From positions 1 through 62,473 of the forward strand of contig NZ_BCPV01000022.1 of assembly GCF_001544135.1 (NCBI RefSeq): a stretch of 62,473 bases of DNA, read 5' to 3'. Below are positions 60,211 to 62,473 of the stretch, in pieces; the first letter of the stretch is position 1; every line of letters starts with the position of its first letter. Under the pieces are notes generated by a model, which saw nothing but the letters and a program-made list of their open reading frames with translations, did not search any database and had not been told where the DNA came from. A program made the position numbers and the translations under genes. The DNA comes from Geobacillus zalihae NBRC 101842 (GTDB taxonomy: Bacteria; Bacillota; Bacilli; Bacillales; Anoxybacillaceae).

Positions 60211-60723
60211 ATGAGACATTTGCTTGCGTTAGTGCTGAAATATTTGCTGACCACCACGGTGATGTTTGCCATTTTACCGCTGTTTTTGCGCATTTCATCG
60301 GCAGAGATTTTATGGTTTAGCCTTTGGCTGACGCTTGTCGCCTATGCGCTCGGCGACTTGTACGTTCTGCGGCGCCTTGGCAACGTCTCAGCGACGATCG
60401 CCGATTTTGGGCTTGTGTTTGTAGCGGTATGGATCGGCATCGGCGCGTTTTATGACATCGCCGGCGCCGCCATATTAAGCGCGGCGTTTTTTTCCGCCCT
60501 GCTTGCGGCGATGGGGGAATTGCTGTTTCACGCCTATGTGCTGCGATTTGTCACTGTCGAGCACGGTGAAAAAGACGCTCCGCTCATCGGCCGCCAATGG
60601 CAAACGGAGGCGGCGGAAGAGTTTGACGTCCGCGCCGCCCGTCCGGATGACAAAGATCGTGAACGAGCGGAACAAGAAAATGATCGGTACGGTCAAGAGC
60701 CTCCTCATCCCCCTATTCTATAA
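60211..60723 (+). CDS. yndM: YndM-like DUF2512 membrane protein
   Basis: It has 170 residues. Four membrane helices are in the first 115 residues (start MRHLLALVLKYLLTTTVMF; DUF2512 pattern YALGDLYVLRRLGNVSATIADFG), followed by a charged C-terminal tail rich in Glu/Arg/Asp. AAAGGCGG lies upstream. The family is restricted to spore-forming bacilli and several members are expressed in sporulation; function is unknown. Confidence 0.82.
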   Translation: MRHLLALVLKYLLTTTVMFAILPLFLRISSAEILWFSLWLTLVAYALGDLYVLRRLGNVSATIADFGLVFVAVWIGIGAFYDIAGAAILSAAFFSALLAAMGELLFHAYVLRFVTVEHGEKDAPLIGRQWQTEAAEEFDVRAARPDDKDRERAEQENDRYGQEPPHPPIL

Positions 60724-60815
60724 AGAAAATGGAGGCTGCACAGCCGGGATGCCGGCCGCTTCAGTTGACAGTCCGTCCTCCTCCCGTTCAAAACCAAACG
60801 GATGGCAAGTGAAAA

Positions 60816-60850
60816 AAACGGGTGTCTTCTCGTTCGCTAGACACCCGTTT
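60816..60850 (+). terminator. Shared terminator between yndM and yaaN
   Basis: A perfect 12-bp stem (AAACGGGTGTCT with AGACACCCGTTT) with an 11-base loop; A-rich and T-rich flanks allow function in both directions. About 90 bases of non-coding sequence separate it from yndM and 100 from yaaN. Confidence 0.75.
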
Positions 60851-60952
60851 CGCATGAGGCTCTTTGATTTTCTGGCGCTTTCTTCTACAGCCATGGACGG
60901 ATCCATCGACCGCTTGGCCGCAAGCCGAAACAGGGCAATCTCCTATCCGCCC

Positions 60953-62143
60953 TTATTGCTCCGGTCGTTTCAGCGCAAGCAGCGTCTGTTTCAATTCCGC
61001 TTCCATCGCCGCCAGCTCGCGTTCGGCCTGCTGCCGTTTTAAGCGGCCTTCCGCTTGGATTTTCAACGTTTCTTCGAGCGTAGCGATCAAATTTTCTTGT
61101 GTTCGCTTCAACGTTTCGATATCAACCAAGCCACGCTCGTTTTCCTTGGCGATTTCGATGCTGTTTGTTTTTAACATCTCCGAATTGCGCAATAACAGCT
61201 CATTCGTCGTTTCGGCGACCTGCTTTTGCGCCGCAGCCGCCCTTTGCTGCCGAAACAGCGTCAAGGCAATCACGACTTGATTTTTCCAAAGGGGGATGGC
61301 ATGCAAAATCGACGATTGAATCCGCTCGACAAGCGTTTCGTTCATATGCTGAATCATGCGGATTTGCGGTGCCGTTTGAATCGTCACTTGCCGGCTGAGC
61401 TTTAGGTCATGCACCCGCTTCTCAAGCCGATCGGCAAACTGCCGCAAATCTTGCACCTCTTGCCATGCCATTTGGTCGCCGGAGCGCTCCGCTTCCGCTT
61501 GCTTTTCTGGAATCGTCTTCGTCCGCAGCTCTTCGAGTTTGTATTCCGCTGCCGCAATATAAATATTGAGCGCTTCAAAATAGTCTTTGTTTTTTTCATA
61601 GAGCGTCTCAAGCATCATGATGTCGCGAAGCAACAAATGCCGGTGCTTCTCAAGCCGATCAGCGATTTTGTCAATTTCAACGCCGATTTTTTGGTATTTC
61701 GCCACCATCTCTTGCAGCGGCTTGGCCACTGCGCCGAACAAGCGGGACAGCCACCCTTTTTTCGCCGGCATTAGGTCATCGGGGTTGACCTCCTTAATTT
61801 TGGCCATCAGTTCGCTGATCACTTCGCCGACCGGCCCAGCGTCTTTCGTTTGCACATGATGCAAAATCGCATGAGAAAACTTCGACAGCTCGGCTTGCGC
61901 CGCCACACCGTATTGCAAGACGGCCTGATGGTTGGCCGGGTCGATTTGTTTGGCGAGCGCAAGCGCTTTTTCCCGATGCTCAGGCTTCAACGCATCAAGC
62001 GCGCGCGCCGGCTTTTCTTCCTCCTTGAGCCGCGGTTCGGCCGGCGAAGAAAACGGCTTTGCAAGCAGCTCATCAAGGGAACTTGTCCGTTCCAGCCCTT
62101 GCAGCCAATCCGTCGGTTCCATCCCGTGATTCCGTTCGTCCAT
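60953..62143 (-). CDS. yaaN: Toxic anion resistance protein, TelA/YaaN family
   Basis: This soluble, mostly alpha-helical protein of 396 residues belongs to the family linked to tellurite resistance. Motifs include VNPDDLMPAKKGWLSRLFG near residue 118, YQKIGVEIDKIADRLEKH, ETLYEKNKDYFEALNIYIAA, and SSILHAIPLWKNQVVIAL. Long coiled-coil stretches fill the rest. ATG 62143 is 7 bases after AAAGGAG. It overlaps or abuts xpaC, and B. subtilis has the same xpaC-yaaN order. The mechanism of anion resistance is unknown. Confidence 0.88.
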   Translation of the reverse strand: MDERNHGMEPTDWLQGLERTSSLDELLAKPFSSPAEPRLKEEEKPARALDALKPEHREKALALAKQIDPANHQAVLQYGVAAQAELSKFSHAILHHVQTKDAGPVGEVISELMAKIKEVNPDDLMPAKKGWLSRLFGAVAKPLQEMVAKYQKIGVEIDKIADRLEKHRHLLLRDIMMLETLYEKNKDYFEALNIYIAAAEYKLEELRTKTIPEKQAEAERSGDQMAWQEVQDLRQFADRLEKRVHDLKLSRQVTIQTAPQIRMIQHMNETLVERIQSSILHAIPLWKNQVVIALTLFRQQRAAAAQKQVAETTNELLLRNSEMLKTNSIEIAKENERGLVDIETLKRTQENLIATLEETLKIQAEGRLKRQQAERELAAMEAELKQTLLALKRPEQ

Positions 62144-62145
62144 CG

Positions 62146-62473
62146 TCATTCTCCTTTCTTTGACAGCGGCAGACGAAGCCCATCCGATTGTCGGAGCGAT
62201 CGCTCGAGCCATTTCGCTTCCGTTTGCAGCGACCAGATGTCGTTCGATAACACCTCAAGCAACTGCCGTTCAGCCGCTGAAGTCAGCTCGTCAAGCACTC
62301 TTTCCGTCTCCTGCAACACTTTTGCCATATCGGCGCTTTGCACCGGCTGTTGCGCCAAATAAACGTATTTCTCCACCATCTCCACCGCCGTCGGCCATTC
62401 GTTTAAGAAAAATGGCTGGGCGAGGCGCAGTTGATGTGGTTGTTGCTCGATGGCGCGAATGATTCGATCGACG
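62146..62473 (-). CDS. xpaC: XpaC-like protein, 5' end outside the window
   Basis: The visible 108 C-terminal residues run in one frame from the window edge to the TGA at 62146-62148: IIRAIEQQPHQLRLAQPFFL at the start of the visible part, then LLEVLSNDIWSLQTEAKWLER. Position and sequence match XpaC, once described as hydrolysing 5-bromo-4-chloroindolyl phosphate, which precedes yaaN in B. subtilis. The downstream yaaN start overlaps its ribosome-binding region, so both are cotranscribed. Confidence 0.8.
   Translation of the reverse strand, partial: VDRIIRAIEQQPHQLRLAQPFFLNEWPTAVEMVEKYVYLAQQPVQSADMAKVLQETERVLDELTSAAERQLLEVLSNDIWSLQTEAKWLERSLRQSDGLRLPLSKKGE

Noticed and set aside
1-62473. tRNA, rRNA, CRISPR, prophage or plasmid replication genes
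   Set aside because: None of their sequence hallmarks could be found by reading both strands.

Overview
The window looks like chromosomal DNA from a thermophilic Bacillaceae member of the genus Geobacillus (kaustophilus/thermoleovorans group). The basis is roughly 50-55% GC, codon use rich in GCG/CCG/CGG, strong AAGGAGG ribosome binding sites, frequent GTG/TTG starts, spore genes (sspH), B. subtilis-type genes (ykoS/ykoT, ykrP, yndM, xpaC-yaaN) and a phosphotriesterase-like lactonase and PhoE phosphatase whose sequences match those I know from Geobacillus. I see no rRNA, tRNA, CRISPR array, prophage or intact insertion sequence. The window is mostly housekeeping and metabolic operons, most of them on the minus strand.

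Layout. 1-4.4 kb: glycolate/glyoxylate use (glcF partial, glcE-like, tartronate semialdehyde reductase, hydroxypyruvate isomerase). 4.5-7.8 kb: two membrane proteins, a truncated acetyltransferase, a cysteine synthase. 8-11 kb: a sporulation-type histidine kinase, small genes, a frameshifted cytochrome c gene and a non-coding block of stacked hairpins (10720-10970). 11-15 kb: subtilisin-like protease, YitT-like protein, tatA, sspH, YkrP-like acyltransferase. 15.1-20.3 kb: thiMDE and ykoS-ykoT. 20.4-27.7 kb: fatty-acyl-CoA ligase coupled to a lactonase, a deletion scar that truncates two convergent genes, and the 5-oxoprolinase operon pxpB-pxpC-pxpA with its IclR regulator. 27.7-34 kb: acetyltransferase, NAD(P)HX repair enzyme, MFS transporter, DCC thiol oxidoreductase, abasic-site SRAP protein, hydrolase. 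34-41.7 kb: MerR (LiuR-like)/acyl-CoA ligase/acyl-CoA dehydrogenase operon, a three-gene ABC-2 exporter and a heptad-repeat coiled-coil protein. 41.7-46.3 kb: acetoacetyl-CoA synthetase and feoA plus a feoB split into GTPase and membrane genes. 46.4-50.1 kb: phosphatase PhoE, acetyltransferase, a c-di-GMP GGDEF-EAL protein. 50.2-55 kb: siderophore uptake (permeases, ATPase and FhuF on one strand, substrate-binding lipoprotein on the other) with three Fur-box-like sites between them. 55-62.5 kb: PCYCGC lipoprotein, TnrA-controlled amtB with a GlnD-like DUF294 protein and an exonuclease, small proteins, YndM, and xpaC-yaaN (tellurite resistance family), cut at the window edge.

Functional themes are carbon scavenging (glycolate, fatty and branched-chain acids, ketone bodies, 5-oxoproline), iron acquisition by two routes (Fe2+ by Feo, ferric siderophore by Fec/Fhu), thiamine salvage, nitrogen control, and sporulation. 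Several loci show genome decay (GNAT remnant, cytochrome c frameshifts, excalibur/DUF523 deletion scar). The least explained element is the multi-branched inverted-repeat block at 10.72-10.97 kb, a candidate structured RNA ending in its own terminator.
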